64,000 nt of DNA, taken from the NCBI RefSeq assembly GCF_001542625.1, contig NZ_CP016279.1, positions 8,370,001 to 8,434,000 of the forward strand, read 5' to 3'. The notes under the pieces were generated by a model. The model did not search any database and was not told the origin of the DNA. It saw only the letters and a program-made list of their open reading frames with translations. This stretch comes from Streptomyces griseochromogenes. Its GTDB lineage: Bacteria; Actinomycetota; Actinomycetes; Streptomycetales; Streptomycetaceae. A program made the position numbers and the translations under genes. This document shows, in pieces, positions 52,768 through 63,463 of this stretch (the first letter of the stretch is position 1; each line of letters opens with the position of its first letter).

Positions 52768-53283
52768 GTGCGCCTGCCCCTCCTGGCACTCCTCGCGCGC
52801 GGCCCGGCCCACGGCTATGAGCTGAAGCAGGACCTTGAGCTCCTGCTGGGCTCCGCGTACCCTCAGCCGAACGTCGGCCAGATCTACGTGACCCTCGGCC
52901 GCCTCGAGAAGTCGGGACTGATCGAGGGCGAGGACGTCGAGCAGTCCAGCCGACCCAACAAAAAGGTCTACCACCTCACCGACGCCGGGCGCGAGGCGCT
53001 GCACGCCTGGTTCGAGGAGACCGAGGACGAGCCGCGGGTACGGGACGAGTTCTTCATGAAACTGGCACTCGCCCCGCAGACCGGTCTCGCCGACCAGATC
53101 GCCCTCATCAACAAACAGCGGCGCCAGTACCTCAACACCATGCGCAATCTGTCGAAACTGGCCGCGGCCGAGAACCGGGACAACCGAATCGCCCATCTGC
53201 TCATAGAGGGCGCGATGCTGCACCTGCAGGCCGACCTCGACTGGCTGGAGCGGTGCCAGGAGGAACTGGAGGAGCCGGAGTGA
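52768..53283 (+). CDS. PadR-family transcriptional regulator
   Basis: A 171-residue regulator with an N-terminal winged helix (LPLLALLARGPAHGYELKQDLELLLG, GQIYVTLGRLEKSGLIE, KKVYHLTDAGREAL) and a C-terminal dimerisation coiled coil. GTG 52768 has AGGAGG 9 bases upstream. Its stop overlaps the GTG of an ABC ATPase gene (GTGA), the usual PadR-plus-exporter arrangement. It probably represses the exporter and, by the shared motif, perhaps the neighbouring alpha-glucoside genes. Confidence 0.9.
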   Translation: MRLPLLALLARGPAHGYELKQDLELLLGSAYPQPNVGQIYVTLGRLEKSGLIEGEDVEQSSRPNKKVYHLTDAGREALHAWFEETEDEPRVRDEFFMKLALAPQTGLADQIALINKQRRQYLNTMRNLSKLAAAENRDNRIAHLLIEGAMLHLQADLDWLERCQEELEEPE

Positions 53284-54047
53284 GTGACGTCTCCTCTCCT
53301 GTGCACGGGCACGCTCCCGTGCTGCGTGCCGAGGCCCTGGTGAAGACCCACCACGGCGAGGGCGCGCCCGCGCGTGCCGTGCGCGGGGTCGACCTGAGCG
53401 TCGCGCGGGGCGAGTTCGTGGCGATCACCGGCCCGTCCGGGGCCGGGAAGTCGACGCTGCTGCACCTGCTCGGCGGGCTGCAGCGACCGGACGAGGGCAG
53501 CATCTGGCTGGACGGCGAGCGCACCGACTCCTACAGCGAGGCGCGCTGGGCGGTGGAGCGGCGGAAGGCGATCGGGATCGTCTTCCAGTTCTTCAACCTG
53601 GTGTCGAACCTGTCGGTCGCCGACAACGTCGAGCTGCCCGCCCTGCTCGCCGGCGTCCCGCCGAAGCGGGCTCGCGCCGAGCGCGAGGCGCTCCTTTCCG
53701 AACTGGGCCTCACCGGCAAGGAGCGCAGCATGCCGGGCGAGCTGTCCGGCGGCGAACAGCAGCGGGTCGCGCTCGCCCGGGCCCTGGTCAACCATCCGCC
53801 GCTGCTGCTGGCGGACGAGCCCGCCGGCAGCCTCGACAGCAAGGGCACCCGCGAGGTGATGCGGCTGCTGACCCGCTTCCACGGGCGCGGGCAGAGCATC
53901 GTCCTCGTCACCCATGACGCCCGGCTGGCGAGCGCCGCCGACCGCGTGATCAGCTTCTTCGACGGCCGGATAGCCGACGACGCCGCGCTGGACGGCACTC
54001 CGTCCCGCCGCGGCGGTACCTCCGGTGTGCTGGAGCTGAGGGACTGA
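53280..54047 (+). CDS. ABC exporter ATP-binding protein (MacB/LolD type)
   Basis: A 255-residue ATPase: Walker A GPSGAGKST, FQFFNLVSNLSVADNVELP, signature LSGGEQQR, Walker B LLLADEPAGSLD and H-loop VTHDARLA. The FFNLV and LADEPAGSLD wording is that of the MacB/LolD/FtsE-like group, which works with FtsX-type permeases such as the next gene product. Confidence 0.93.
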   Translation: MSDVSSPVHGHAPVLRAEALVKTHHGEGAPARAVRGVDLSVARGEFVAITGPSGAGKSTLLHLLGGLQRPDEGSIWLDGERTDSYSEARWAVERRKAIGIVFQFFNLVSNLSVADNVELPALLAGVPPKRARAEREALLSELGLTGKERSMPGELSGGEQQRVALARALVNHPPLLLADEPAGSLDSKGTREVMRLLTRFHGRGQSIVLVTHDARLASAADRVISFFDGRIADDAALDGTPSRRGGTSGVLELRD

Positions 54048-54082
54048 TGGCGCACCGACCACCCGGCAGCGGGGACTGAGCC

Positions 54083-56365
54083 GTGCGAGCCACCCTGCGC
54101 TGGGCCCACTCCGATCTGCGCACGCACCGCGGCGAGGCGCTGTTCATCACGCTCGCCACCGCGGGCATCGTCGCCTCGCTGCTGCTGGCCGCCGCCCTCT
54201 TCGGCTACGCCACCAACCCCTGGCAGCGGGTCTTCACCCAGGCCCACGGGGCACATGTGTGGATCCACACGGCCGCCTCCGCCGACGCCGGCAAACTCGC
54301 CCGGCTGGACGGCGTCCAGTCCGTGGCCGGCCCCTACCGCACCGAGTCCGCCACCGTGGCCGTCCGCGGCACCCGCGCCTCCGTGGAGCTGCGCGGCACG
54401 CCCCGGCTGCCCTCCGTCGACCGCCCGCTGCTCACCGCGGGCCACTGGCTGGATCCGGCCGAGCCGGACGGTGTGGTCCTGGAGAGCAGCCTGGCCCGCG
54501 CCCTGCTGGCCGAGCCCGGCGACACCCTGACCCTCACCGGCACGGCCCGCAGCCTCACCGTCGAGGGCATCGCCGACAGCGCCGAGCCCCGCTACAGCCC
54601 CGGCGAACAGCCGGGACTCGTCTGGGCTCTGCCGCCCGCCGTCCGTGCCCCCGGCGGCCAGGTGACGGGGCTGCGCCTCGCCGATCCGGGCGACACGGAC
54701 TACGCGGTGCAGCGTGCCGTCACCGTGCTGGGCGCGGGCGCGGTCGGCGAGGTCTCCACCTGGCAGCAGGCGCGGGCCGAGGCGCAGGGCGAGAACCGGC
54801 TCCTCGGGCAGGTGCTCGGACTGTTCGGCCTCGGTGCACTGGTCGCCGCGGGCTTCGCCGTGCACGGGGCGATCGGCACCCGCATCCGCGGCCATCTGCG
54901 GGACATCTCGGTCCTGAAGGCGATCGGCTTCACCCCCGGGCAGGTGGTACGGATCTTCCTGCTCCAGCACCTCGCCTACGCCGCTCTCGGCGCGGTGGCC
55001 GCGGCCGCGCTCACCGAGACCCTGGGCGGCCGGGTCCCGGGGCGGATCGGTGACGCGGTGGCGGTGTGGGCGGGGCTGCCCGGGCACACCGCGGCCCTGG
55101 TCGCCGTGTCCGTGGGCGCGGTGCTGTTCATCGGTCTGACGACGGGACTCGCGGCCTGGCGGGCGGGCCGGGTGCCGCCGGTGCCGGTGCCACGCCCCTC
55201 GGCCGCGGGGGGCGGGCGGCTGACCGGCCTGGCCCGGCGGGCTCTGGGACTGCGCCTGCCGGCCGCGCTGGTGCTGGGCTGCCACAAGGCGTTCGCGGGC
55301 CGTGGCCGGTCGCTGGCCGGAGTGGCCCGGCTCGCGCTGCCGCTGCTGCTGATCGTGGTGGCGCTCAGCGCGTGGACCACCATCGACCGGTTCCACACCA
55401 GCCCGGAGCGGATGGGCCTGCCGACTGCGCTCACCGTCCGCTCGGACGCAGGCGTGAGCGATCCGGACGTACGGGCCCTGCTGGCGGCGGACTCCAGGGT
55501 CGCCGACGCCTATCCGGGCGTCGAGGTGGCCGCCCTCGTCCCCGGCCAGACCGGGACGATCGCCCTGCGCGGCCTCGGTACCCGCACCCGGCCCTATCCG
55601 TACACCCTCGCCGAGGGCCGGGCCGCGCGCGGACCGGACGAGGCGGTGGCCGGTCAGGGCCTGCTGGACCTGCTGCATGTGCGGGTCGGCGACTGGGTGC
55701 GGATGACGGTCGGCGAGCAGCCGCAGATCCTGCACATCGTCGGCCGGAGCATCGAGCCGCAGAACGCCGGCCGGGTCGTGACGACCTCCCTCGACACCCT
55801 GCGCGAGAACGACCCCCGGGTCTCACCGGTCTTCTACCAGCTCCGTCTGCGGCCGGGCGCCGACCCCCAGCGGGTCGCGGCCGCCCTCACCACGGCCGGC
55901 CGCGGGCACCTGGACGTGCACGCCGTGCCGAACCCGGCCGACGGGCTGTCCCCGCTGCGCGCGGTGGTCACCGGGCTGATCGCCGTCCTCGCCCTCATCG
56001 GGCTCGTCGAGCTGCTCACCACCATCGGCGGGAGCGTCCGGGAGGGCGAGCGGGACATGCTGGCCCTCAGGGCGATCGGCATGTCCCCCCGGCAGATCAC
56101 CGCGATCACGGTCACGGCGACGAGCTGTACGGCGCTGGCCGCGGCGGTCGCCGGTACGGCACTGGGGCTGCCGCTGGGCCGCCGGCTGATCGACGCCCAG
56201 GGAAGCTCCAGCGGCATCGGCGCCGGCATCGCCCGCTCGCCCTCGCCCGGCCTGCTGCTCCTGCTGGGCGCGAGCGCCGTGCTGGGGGCCGCCGCTCTCG
56301 CCGCCCTGCCCGCGGCCCGGGCGGCCCGCCGACGGCTGGCGGATACGCTGAGTGCCGTGGCCTGA
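54083..56365 (+). CDS. FtsX-family ABC exporter permease
   Basis: A 760-residue protein with the MacB/FtsX layout duplicated: one N-terminal helix (about 22-44), a large extracytoplasmic domain, three helices around 250-370 (GHLRDISVLKAIGFTPGQVVRIFLLQH), a second N-terminal-like helix near 415-430, a second periplasmic-type domain, and three C-terminal helices (ERDMLALRAIGMSPRQITAI). GTG 54083, 35 bases after the ATPase. Such complexes act in peptide/lipid export or mechanotransmission; the substrate is unknown. Confidence 0.9.
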   Translation: MRATLRWAHSDLRTHRGEALFITLATAGIVASLLLAAALFGYATNPWQRVFTQAHGAHVWIHTAASADAGKLARLDGVQSVAGPYRTESATVAVRGTRASVELRGTPRLPSVDRPLLTAGHWLDPAEPDGVVLESSLARALLAEPGDTLTLTGTARSLTVEGIADSAEPRYSPGEQPGLVWALPPAVRAPGGQVTGLRLADPGDTDYAVQRAVTVLGAGAVGEVSTWQQARAEAQGENRLLGQVLGLFGLGALVAAGFAVHGAIGTRIRGHLRDISVLKAIGFTPGQVVRIFLLQHLAYAALGAVAAAALTETLGGRVPGRIGDAVAVWAGLPGHTAALVAVSVGAVLFIGLTTGLAAWRAGRVPPVPVPRPSAAGGGRLTGLARRALGLRLPAALVLGCHKAFAGRGRSLAGVARLALPLLLIVVALSAWTTIDRFHTSPERMGLPTALTVRSDAGVSDPDVRALLAADSRVADAYPGVEVAALVPGQTGTIALRGLGTRTRPYPYTLAEGRAARGPDEAVAGQGLLDLLHVRVGDWVRMTVGEQPQILHIVGRSIEPQNAGRVVTTSLDTLRENDPRVSPVFYQLRLRPGADPQRVAAALTTAGRGHLDVHAVPNPADGLSPLRAVVTGLIAVLALIGLVELLTTIGGSVREGERDMLALRAIGMSPRQITAITVTATSCTALAAAVAGTALGLPLGRRLIDAQGSSSGIGAGIARSPSPGLLLLLGASAVLGAAALAALPAARAARRRLADTLSAVA

Positions 56366-56446
56366 CGGCCGGTGCGGGCGGCTCGGAAGGAGGCGTGACT
56401 CAGACGGGGACGTGGCACGAAAAGAGGTCTGGCCCGGGAGTCCGGC

Positions 56447-57220
56447 TCAGGAGGAAGCCTTCCGCCATTCCTCGGGCCGCGCCCGGATCTTGGCCAGCAG
56501 CGTGTCGAAGATCTGCCCGTCGAAGAGCACGCCGTTGCTCTGCGGCGGGATGCGTACGCCGTTGATCTCCGCGGTGGGGGTGCCCGGACCATTGGGCTCG
56601 GCGGCCCCGCCCGCACGCTCGTACGCCTTCTCGGCGGCGGTCACGAACGAGCGGTACTTCATGGTCTTGACGGCCGAGTCGAAGGCGGGCCCCCGCAGCC
56701 CGTCGATCCGCCCGGCCAGCTCGAGCAGATAGGCGTCGGTGAATCCGTCCACGCTCTCCTCGGGCTGGTGGGCGTAGAGCATGTCGTGGTACTCGGCGAA
56801 CTTGCCCGCCTCCAGCGCGGCCCGCAGGGCGTTCACCGCCTTCTTCGAGCCGCTGCCGCGGAGCCGGTCGTCCAGGAAGGAGGCGAGGGTGTACTGGGTC
56901 CTCGTCTCCCGCCGGAGGGTGGCCGCGCGCAGCTTCGGCCCGCCGCCCTTGGTCTCGAACTCCTCGCACACCGGGCATCGCGGGTCCTCGTACAGGTGCA
57001 CCGTGACCTTGGCGTGCGGGTCGCCCACCGTGATGGTCGTCCCGTCCTTCTCCAGCCGCGCCGGCACGTCCTTCAGACCGGAGTAGGCCGGCTCGGCCAC
57101 CGTCGTGGCCGCGGGACCCTTGTCCTCGGACTCCGCCTGCTCATGTCCGCTCCCGCAGCCCACGGCCGACATCCCCAGCACGGCCACCGCGGCCACCGCG
57201 GCGAACTCCCGACGCCTCAT
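56447..57220 (-). CDS. DsbA-like thioredoxin-fold lipoprotein
   Basis: A 257-residue exported protein: basic N-terminus, lipobox SAVGC (Cys22), then a thioredoxin-like domain with redox pair CPVC (82-85) in VHLYEDPRCPVCEEFE and a C-terminal GTPTAEINGVRIP with the cis-Pro region. It should act in disulfide formation or exchange outside the membrane. ATG 57220 is chosen since GGGGAGG lies 8 bases upstream; GTG 57226 is too close to it. Confidence 0.88.
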   Translation of the reverse strand: MRRREFAAVAAVAVLGMSAVGCGSGHEQAESEDKGPAATTVAEPAYSGLKDVPARLEKDGTTITVGDPHAKVTVHLYEDPRCPVCEEFETKGGGPKLRAATLRRETRTQYTLASFLDDRLRGSGSKKAVNALRAALEAGKFAEYHDMLYAHQPEESVDGFTDAYLLELAGRIDGLRGPAFDSAVKTMKYRSFVTAAEKAYERAGGAAEPNGPGTPTAEINGVRIPPQSNGVLFDGQIFDTLLAKIRARPEEWRKASS

Positions 57221-57311
57221 GCGCACATCCTCCCCTTGGATTCAATGGAAACCCTAGGGGATGACCAGCGAAAACGCACAAAACAGTCGCCGCGGCGGCC
57301 ATAAGCGAGAG

Positions 57312-58964
57312 TCAGCTCCGACCGCGGAGCTCCCGGTACCTGGCGACGAGCGCCTTGGTCGACGCATCCAGGCCGGGGACCTCCGCGCCCTCGGTCAGGG
57401 CCGGTTCCACCCGCTTGGCGAGGACCTTGCCCAGCTCCACGCCCCACTGGTCGAAGGAGTCGATGTTCCAGACGGCGCCCTGGACGAACACCTTGTGCTC
57501 GTAGAGGGCGACGAGCTGGCCGAGGACGGACGGGGTCAGCTCACGCGCGAGGATCGTCGTCGTCGGCCGGTTGCCCTGGAAGGTCTTGTGCGCCACCAGC
57601 TCCTCGGCGACGCCCTCCGCACGGACCTCCTCGGCGGTCTTGCCGAAGGCGAGGGCCTGGGTCTGGGCGAAGAAGTTGGCCATCAACAGATCGTGCTGCG
57701 CCCTGAGTTCGGCGCTGAGCTCGGCGACCGGCTCCGCGAAGCCGATGAAGTCCGCCGGGATCAGCTTCGTGCCCTGGTGGATCAGCTGGTAGTAGGCGTG
57801 CTGCCCATTGGTGCCGGGCGTGCCCCACACGACCGGGCCGGTCTGCCACTCGACCCGCTTGCCGTCCCGCGCCACGTACTTGCCGTTGGACTCCATGTCC
57901 AGCTGCTGGAGATAGGCGGTGAACTTGGAGAGGTAGTGGCTGTACGGCAGCACCGCGTGCGACTGGGCGTCGTGGAAGTTGTCGTACCAGATGCCCAACA
58001 GGCCGAGGAGCAGCGGGACGTTGGCCTCGGCGGGCGCGGTGCGGAAGTGATCGTCGACCAGGCGGAAGCCGTCGAGCATCTCCCGGAAGCGGTCCGGGCC
58101 GATGGCGATCATCAGGGACAGGCCGATCGCGGAGTCGTACGAGTACCGGCCGCCGACCCAGTCCCAGAACTCGAACATGTTGTCCGGGTCGATGCCGAAC
58201 TCGGCGACCTTCTCGCCGTTGGTCGAGAGGGCCACGAAGTGCTTGGCCACCGCGGACTCGTCACCGAGCGCGGCCAGCAGCCACTTCCGCGCGGAGGTCG
58301 CGTTGGTGATCGTCTCGATGGTGGTGAAGGTCTTGGACGCGACGATGAACAGCGTCTCGGCCGGGTCCAGGTCGCGGGTGGCCTCGTGCAGGTCGGCGCC
58401 GTCCACGTTGGAGACGAAGCGGACCGTGAGGTCGCGGTCGGTGAAGCTGCGCAGCACCTCGTAGGCCATCGCCGGGCCCAGGTCGGAGCCGCCGATGCCG
58501 ACGTTGATCACGTTCTTGATCCGCTTGCCGGTGTGCCCGGTCCAGGCGCCGGAGCGGACCCGCTCGGCGAAGGCGCTCATCTTGTCCAGCACGGCGTGCA
58601 CCGCCGGGACGACGTTCTCCCCGTCGACCTCGATGACGGCGTCCCGCGGCGCGCGCAGCGCGGTGTGCAGCACCGCCCGGTCCTCGGTGACGTTGATCTT
58701 CTCTCCGCGGAACATGGCGTCCCGCAGGCCGAAGACGCCGGTCGCGGCGGCCAGCTCGCGCAGCATCCGCAGCGTCTCGTCCGTGACCAGGTGCTTCGAG
58801 TAGTCGATGTACAGATCACCGACCTGCAGGGTGTACCCGGCGCCGCGCCGGGGATCGGCGGCGAACAGATCCCGCAGATGGGTGTCGGCCAGCTCCTCCC
58901 GGTGCTTGGCGAGAGCGGTCCACTCGGGCGTCTGGTTGAGCCTGGTACGGCCGTCTGCGTTCAT
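57312..58964 (-). CDS. pgi: Glucose-6-phosphate isomerase
   Basis: A 550-residue isomerase. [12 protein letters not shown] binds phosphate, [15 protein letters not shown] and [19 protein letters not shown] are the family signatures (with the catalytic Glu and His), and [11 protein letters not shown] lies near the C-terminus. It interconverts glucose-6-P and fructose-6-P, linking the pentose phosphate operon 12 kb to the left with glycolysis. Start ATG 58964; the ribosome-binding site is weak. Confidence 0.97.
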   Translation of the reverse strand: MNADGRTRLNQTPEWTALAKHREELADTHLRDLFAADPRRGAGYTLQVGDLYIDYSKHLVTDETLRMLRELAAATGVFGLRDAMFRGEKINVTEDRAVLHTALRAPRDAVIEVDGENVVPAVHAVLDKMSAFAERVRSGAWTGHTGKRIKNVINVGIGGSDLGPAMAYEVLRSFTDRDLTVRFVSNVDGADLHEATRDLDPAETLFIVASKTFTTIETITNATSARKWLLAALGDESAVAKHFVALSTNGEKVAEFGIDPDNMFEFWDWVGGRYSYDSAIGLSLMIAIGPDRFREMLDGFRLVDDHFRTAPAEANVPLLLGLLGIWYDNFHDAQSHAVLPYSHYLSKFTAYLQQLDMESNGKYVARDGKRVEWQTGPVVWGTPGTNGQHAYYQLIHQGTKLIPADFIGFAEPVAELSAELRAQHDLLMANFFAQTQALAFGKTAEEVRAEGVAEELVAHKTFQGNRPTTTILARELTPSVLGQLVALYEHKVFVQGAVWNIDSFDQWGVELGKVLAKRVEPALTEGAEVPGLDASTKALVARYRELRGRS

Positions 58965-59016
58965 TTCCGACTTCAGCCTTCTTTCGTCCCTGTCCCAGCT
59001 GTTCCAACCTAATTGA

Positions 59017-60285
59017 TCACCCCGGGGCGCGAGCCGTCGTGACGTCGTCGTCCGGCGCAACAACAGGTACGTCCGGCTTGCGCGCCGGTATCAGGGCGGT
59101 GACGGACAGGACGAAGAAGGCGGCCGTGAGCAGAGGCGGGGTGTTGCGGCCCCCGGCGGTGGCGACGGCGCCGCCGAGCAGGGCGCCCAGCGGGGCTCCG
59201 GCGACGGCCAGCGTGCGGAACGCGGAGCTGACCCGGCCGACCATGTCGGCGGGGGCGCGTTGCTGCATCAGTGTGGTCGTGTTGACGTTCCACAGCATGC
59301 CCATGCTGCCGAAGACGGCGAGGGCGGCCACCAGGGCGGTCAGGCTGCGCACGGTGCCCATGACGAGGAGCGCGCCGATCTGCACGGTGCCCGCGAGCAG
59401 CACGGTCCGCAGCGGGCCGAGCCCGGCCGTGATCCACCGGTTCAGCACGCCCCCGGCCAGGCCGCCGACCGTGTAGGCGGTCGCCACGGCCGCGTATCCC
59501 GCGCTGCCCGCGTGCAGCCAGCCGGTCACCAGGATCACCAGGGTGGCGATCAGGGCACCCATGCCGATGTTGCACAGGGCCGTGGCCGCGCACAGCCCGC
59601 GAAGGGCCCGGTCGTGCCACAGGGTGCGCAGCCCGGCGGCGATCTCCCGGCGCAGGGTGCTGCCCGCCGCTCTCGCAGCGCGCTCGGGGGCGGCGGTCCG
59701 CAGGGCGGCGACCAGGGCGGCGGCCAGGAGGAACGTGGCGGCGTCGGCCAGGAACGGGACAGCCGCTCCGGCCGCGATCAGCACCGGCACGGCGGGCGCC
59801 CCCACCAGTCCGCCGGCGATCTTCTGTCCGGTCATCAGCCGGGCATTGGCACTGCCGAGGGCCTGCCGCTCCACCAGGGAGGGCAGCAGGGCCGTGGCCG
59901 CATTGTCGAAGAGGGTCTGCAGGGTGGTCAGTGCGAACGCCAGCGCGATCAGCAGGGCGATCGAGGCGTGCCCCAGGGCTACGACCACGGCGAAACCCGC
60001 CACCAGCAGTCCCCGTACCGCATCCACGGTCCACATCGCGCGCCGCTGGTCCACGCGGTCGGCGACGGCCCCGCCGAGCAGCCCGAAGACGATCCAGGGC
60101 AGATAGCCACAGGCGGTGACCGAGGCGATGAGCAGGGGCCGGTCGGTCAGCGAGGCGGCGAGCAGGGGCAGCGCGGCCGTACGCAGCGCGTCACCGAAAC
60201 TGGAGAGCACGGCGGCGCTCCACAGCCGCCCGAACCCGCCGTGCCATACGGGCGCACGTCCGCCCGTTCGCTCGACCGCCGTCAC
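59017..60285 (-). CDS. MFS transporter (drug-efflux type)
   Basis: A 422-residue, twelve-helix MFS protein of the enterobactin/macrolide exporter-like group: [26 protein letters not shown] at the start, the loop motif [19 protein letters not shown] between helices 2 and 3, and [26 protein letters not shown] in the second half. Substrate unknown. The stop lies 52 bases before pgi on the same strand, so the two could be cotranscribed. Confidence 0.9.
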   Translation of the reverse strand: MTAVERTGGRAPVWHGGFGRLWSAAVLSSFGDALRTAALPLLAASLTDRPLLIASVTACGYLPWIVFGLLGGAVADRVDQRRAMWTVDAVRGLLVAGFAVVVALGHASIALLIALAFALTTLQTLFDNAATALLPSLVERQALGSANARLMTGQKIAGGLVGAPAVPVLIAAGAAVPFLADAATFLLAAALVAALRTAAPERAARAAGSTLRREIAAGLRTLWHDRALRGLCAATALCNIGMGALIATLVILVTGWLHAGSAGYAAVATAYTVGGLAGGVLNRWITAGLGPLRTVLLAGTVQIGALLVMGTVRSLTALVAALAVFGSMGMLWNVNTTTLMQQRAPADMVGRVSSAFRTLAVAGAPLGALLGGAVATAGGRNTPPLLTAAFFVLSVTALIPARKPDVPVVAPDDDVTTARAPG

Positions 60286-60410
60286 AACTCCCCCTCATGG
60301 TTCTCGCCTTCACGAAAACCGTAGGGGGCACCACTGACAATCGGCCGGGCGCGGACGGAGGAAGACGGCTCCGGCCAGCCACCCGCGGGTGCCCGGCCGG
60401 ACCGTAACTT

Positions 60411-60746
60411 CTAGATCTCGCCGCGCAGTTTGGCGAGCGCCTCGGCGAGGATCGCCTCGCCGTCCGCGTCGCTGCGCCGCTCCCGTACATACGCGAGGTG
60501 CGTCTTGTACGGCTCGGTGCGCGGCGGGTCCGGCGGGTTGTCCCGGTCCTGACCGGCCGGGAAGCCGCAGCGCGGGCAGTCCCAGGTCTCGGGCACCTGT
60601 GCGTCGCTGGCGAAGCTCGGCTGGGTCTCATGCCCGTTGGAGCACCAGAAGGAGATGCGCAGACGCGGCGCGGACTCGCCGCGCTCGGCCTCGCCCATCG
60701 GCCCCGCCCCGACCCGGCTTCCCCGGATCGCGTTGCCACTTGCCAC
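60411..60746 (-). CDS. rbpA: RbpA-family RNA polymerase-binding protein
   Basis: A 111-residue protein. N-terminal NAIRGSRVG and a zinc-ribbon-like core (WCSNGHETQPSFASDAQVPETWDCPRCG) are followed by the sigma-interacting block RTEPYKTHLAYVRERRSDADGEAILAEAL. RbpA binds RNA polymerase and group 1/2 sigma factors and stabilises open complexes. The sequence is a divergent member; Streptomyces usually have another, longer RbpA, so this may be the paralogue. GTG 60746 is preferred over ATG 60752, because GGGAG lies 8 bases before the GTG but only 2 before the ATG. Confidence 0.85.
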   Translation of the reverse strand: MASGNAIRGSRVGAGPMGEAERGESAPRLRISFWCSNGHETQPSFASDAQVPETWDCPRCGFPAGQDRDNPPDPPRTEPYKTHLAYVRERRSDADGEAILAEALAKLRGEI

Positions 60747-60812
60747 GGTCATAACTCCCTGCGTGATGGTGCCGCGAAGCGAGTCGACGTTTCGCTTCGC
60801 CGCGAGCGCCTC

Positions 60813-60840
60813 AGTCTACGTAAGGCCCAACGCGCGTCCA
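60813..60840 (-). promoter_or_regulatory. Candidate rbpA promoter
   Basis: On the minus strand TGGACG (60840-60835) and TAGACT (60818-60813) are 16 bases apart, about 67 bases before the rbpA start. Confidence 0.35.
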
Positions 60841-60875
60841 GTGATTGGAGTTACAACCCCCACATCCAGACGCAA

Positions 60876-60920
60876 GCCCCATGATAGGCCGCGCTCACAA
60901 GCGCGTACCGAACATGGGGC
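60876..60920. terminator. Interrupted palindrome between secG and rbpA
   Basis: GCCCCATG (60876-60883) pairs with CATGGGGC (60913-60920), and CGCGC (60890-60894) with GCGCG (60901-60905). The result is a two-tier stem with an internal loop and a 6-base tip. It lies 73 bases after the secG stop and before the rbpA promoter, so it is most simply the terminator of the gap-pgk-tpiA-secG unit. Confidence 0.45.
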
Positions 60921-60992
60921 CTTACGTGCGGAATGTATATGTTTGTGAGCCGCTGATCGGCTGTGTGCGCGCTGTCAGCGAGTCGTCGGGTG

Positions 60993-61229
60993 TCAGCCGT
61001 TCGACTTCATCAGAAGACCGAGCACGATGATGCACGCGAACCACAGCACACCGATCACGATGGTGATGCGGTCGAGGTTGCGCTCGGCGACCGAGGAGCC
61101 GCCGACGGAGGACTGCATGCCGCCGCCGAACATGTCGGAGAGGCCGCCGCCCTTCCCCTTGTGCATCAGCACCAGCAGCATCAGCAGCAGGCTGAAGACG
61201 ATCAGGGCGATCGAGAACCCCAAAACCAC
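60993..61229 (-). CDS. secG: Preprotein translocase subunit SecG
   Basis: A 78-residue protein with two membrane helices (LGFSIALIVFSLLLMLLVLMH and TIVIGVLWFACIIVLGLLM) joined by the conserved loop KGKGGGLSDMFGGG. It is part of the SecYEG channel. GTG 61229 starts the protein right at the first helix, as in other SecG; the upstream open frame lacks conservation-like features. It follows tpiA in the glycolytic operon. Confidence 0.93.
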   Translation of the reverse strand: MVLGFSIALIVFSLLLMLLVLMHKGKGGGLSDMFGGGMQSSVGGSSVAERNLDRITIVIGVLWFACIIVLGLLMKSNG

Positions 61230-61336
61230 GGCTGGACCAACTTCCTCGGATTCGGATGGAGTGCGGGGGCACGGCCCTGGGCCATGCCCCCGCAAGGGTA
61301 CGACGGATCGTCGCTACCGCCTACTCACAGCTCGTC

Positions 61337-62113
61337 CTACTGATCGCGGAACCGCACGATCTTGACGAACTCGTCGGCGTCCAGCGAGGCACCGCCGACC
61401 AGGGCGCCGTCGATGTCGGCCTGCGCCATGATCTCGGCGACGTTGCCCGACTTCACGGAGCCGCCGTACTGGATACGGACCTGGTCGGCCAGCTCCTGCG
61501 AGTACAGCTCGGCGATCTTGGCGCGGATGGCGGCGCAGACCTCCTGCGCGTCCTCGGCGCCGCAGACCTTGCCCGTTCCGATGGCCCACACGGGCTCGTA
61601 GGCGATCACGACGGTCTCGGCCTGCTCGGCCGGCAGACCCTTCAGACCGACCTCGACCTGGGCGAGGGTGTGGGTGACGTGGTTGCCCGCCTCGCGGACG
61701 TCCAGCTCCTCGCCGACGCACAGGATCGGGGTCAGGCCGTGCTTGTAGGCGGCCTTGACCTTGGCGTTCACCAGCTCGTCGGTCTCGCTGTGGTGCTGGC
61801 GGCGCTCGGAGTGGCCGATCACCACGTAGGTGCACTTCAGCTTGGCCAGCATCGGGCCGGAGATGTCGCCGGTGTAGGCGCCGGAGTCGTGCTGCGAGAT
61901 GTCCTGGGCGCCGTACTTGATCTTGAGCTTGTCGCCGTCGACCAGGGTCTGCACGGAGCGCAGGTCGGTGAAGGGCGGCAGGACGGCGACCTCGACGGCC
62001 TCGTAGTCCTTGTCGGCCAGGGCGAAGGCGAGCTTCTGGACGTGTGCGATGGCCTCGAGGTGGTTGAGGTTCATCTTCCAGTTGCCCGCCACCAGCGGCG
62101 TGCGCGTGCTCAT
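61337..62113 (-). CDS. tpiA: Triosephosphate isomerase
   Basis: A 258-residue TIM barrel: [10 protein letters not shown] (Lys at the active site), VIGHSERRQ (electrophilic His), [13 protein letters not shown] (catalytic Glu) and [27 protein letters not shown] for phosphate. It interconverts DHAP and glyceraldehyde-3-P. It starts 5 bases after the pgk stop. Confidence 0.97.
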   Translation of the reverse strand: MSTRTPLVAGNWKMNLNHLEAIAHVQKLAFALADKDYEAVEVAVLPPFTDLRSVQTLVDGDKLKIKYGAQDISQHDSGAYTGDISGPMLAKLKCTYVVIGHSERRQHHSETDELVNAKVKAAYKHGLTPILCVGEELDVREAGNHVTHTLAQVEVGLKGLPAEQAETVVIAYEPVWAIGTGKVCGAEDAQEVCAAIRAKIAELYSQELADQVRIQYGGSVKSGNVAEIMAQADIDGALVGGASLDADEFVKIVRFRDQ

Positions 62114-62118
62114 TGAGG

Positions 62119-63330
62119 TCAGTCCTCCAGTGCGGCGAGGCCGGGGAGCGTCTTGCCCTCGAGGTATTCGAGGGAGGCGCCGCCACCGGTCGAGATGTGG
62201 CCGAATGCGTTCTCGTCGAAACCGAGCGTGCGCACGGCGGCGGCGGAGTCACCGCCGCCGACGACCGTGAAGCCCGGCGATTCGACGAGGGCCTGGGCGA
62301 CCGCCTTGGTGCCCTCGGCGTAGTCGGGGTGCTCGAAGACGCCCATCGGACCGTTCCAGAAGACGGTGGCCGCGTCGGCGAGCTTCGAGGCGTACAGCTT
62401 GCGGGTCTCCGGACCGATGTCCAGGCCCTCCTGGTCGGCGGGGATCGCGTCCGCGGCGACGGTGGTGGGGTTCGCCGGAGCCTTCGTCTTCAGGTCCGGG
62501 AACTCGGGCGACACCAGGACGTCGACCGGGAGCACCAGCTCCACGCCGTTCTTCTCGGCGCGCTCCATGTACTCGGTGACGGCCGGGACCTGGTCCTCCT
62601 GGAGGAGGGAGATGCCGACCTCGTAGCCCTTGGCCTTCAGGAAGGTGTAGGCCATGCCGCCGCCGATGAGCAGACGGTCGGCCTTCCCCAGCAGCTCGTC
62701 GATGACGGCGAGCTTGTCGGAGACCTTGGCGCCGCCGAGCGCGACGACGTAGGGGCGCTTGACGTCCTCGGTGAGCTTCTTCAGGACGCCGACCTCGGTG
62801 GCGATCAGGTAGCCGGCGAAGTGCGGCAGCCGGGCCGGGAGGTCGTACACGGAGGCGTGCCCCCGGTGCACGGCGCCGAAGCCGTCGCCCACGTAGACGT
62901 CCGCGAGGCCGGCGAGGGCGTCGGCGAACGCGCCGCGCTCCGCGTCGTCCTTGCTGGTCTCACCCGCGTTGAAACGCAGGTTCTCCAGCAGCGCGACCTC
63001 CCCGTCCCCCAGTGCGGCGACGGTGGCCTTCGCGCTGTCGCCGACCGTGTCGGCGGCGAACGAGACGTTCTTGCCCAGGATTTCACCGAGTCGCTCGGCG
63101 ACGGGGGCGAGGGAGAACTGCGGGTCCGGGGCGCCCTTGGGACGGCCCAGGTGGGAGGCGACGACCACCTTGGCGCCCGCCTCGGCGAGCTTGGCGATGG
63201 TCGGGGCGACGGCGCGGATCCGGCCGTCGTCGGTGATGGTGGCGCCGTCCAAGGGGACGTTGAGGTCGGCGCGGACGAAGACCCGCTGGCCGGCTACGCC
63301 TGCGGCGAGGAGTTCGTCGATCGTCTTCAT
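62119..63330 (-). CDS. pgk: Phosphoglycerate kinase
   Basis: A 403-residue kinase: [13 protein letters not shown] near the start (Arg/Asp/Asn substrate binding), [39 protein letters not shown] and a C-terminal [27 protein letters not shown]. It makes ATP from 1,3-bisphosphoglycerate. ATG 63330 chosen. 133 bases separate it from gap. Confidence 0.97.
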   Translation of the reverse strand: MKTIDELLAAGVAGQRVFVRADLNVPLDGATITDDGRIRAVAPTIAKLAEAGAKVVVASHLGRPKGAPDPQFSLAPVAERLGEILGKNVSFAADTVGDSAKATVAALGDGEVALLENLRFNAGETSKDDAERGAFADALAGLADVYVGDGFGAVHRGHASVYDLPARLPHFAGYLIATEVGVLKKLTEDVKRPYVVALGGAKVSDKLAVIDELLGKADRLLIGGGMAYTFLKAKGYEVGISLLQEDQVPAVTEYMERAEKNGVELVLPVDVLVSPEFPDLKTKAPANPTTVAADAIPADQEGLDIGPETRKLYASKLADAATVFWNGPMGVFEHPDYAEGTKAVAQALVESPGFTVVGGGDSAAAVRTLGFDENAFGHISTGGGASLEYLEGKTLPGLAALED

Positions 63331-63463
63331 GAGTGAGGCTCCCGAGGGCTGATGGTGCTCCGTGATCGTAGTCATGGCTGTTCTGTACGTGCGTCAGGGC
63401 CCGGGCCGCGCGTCCCTGCGCTGCCCGGGCCCTGCACTCACGCTGAGGTGCCTGATACGGCGA

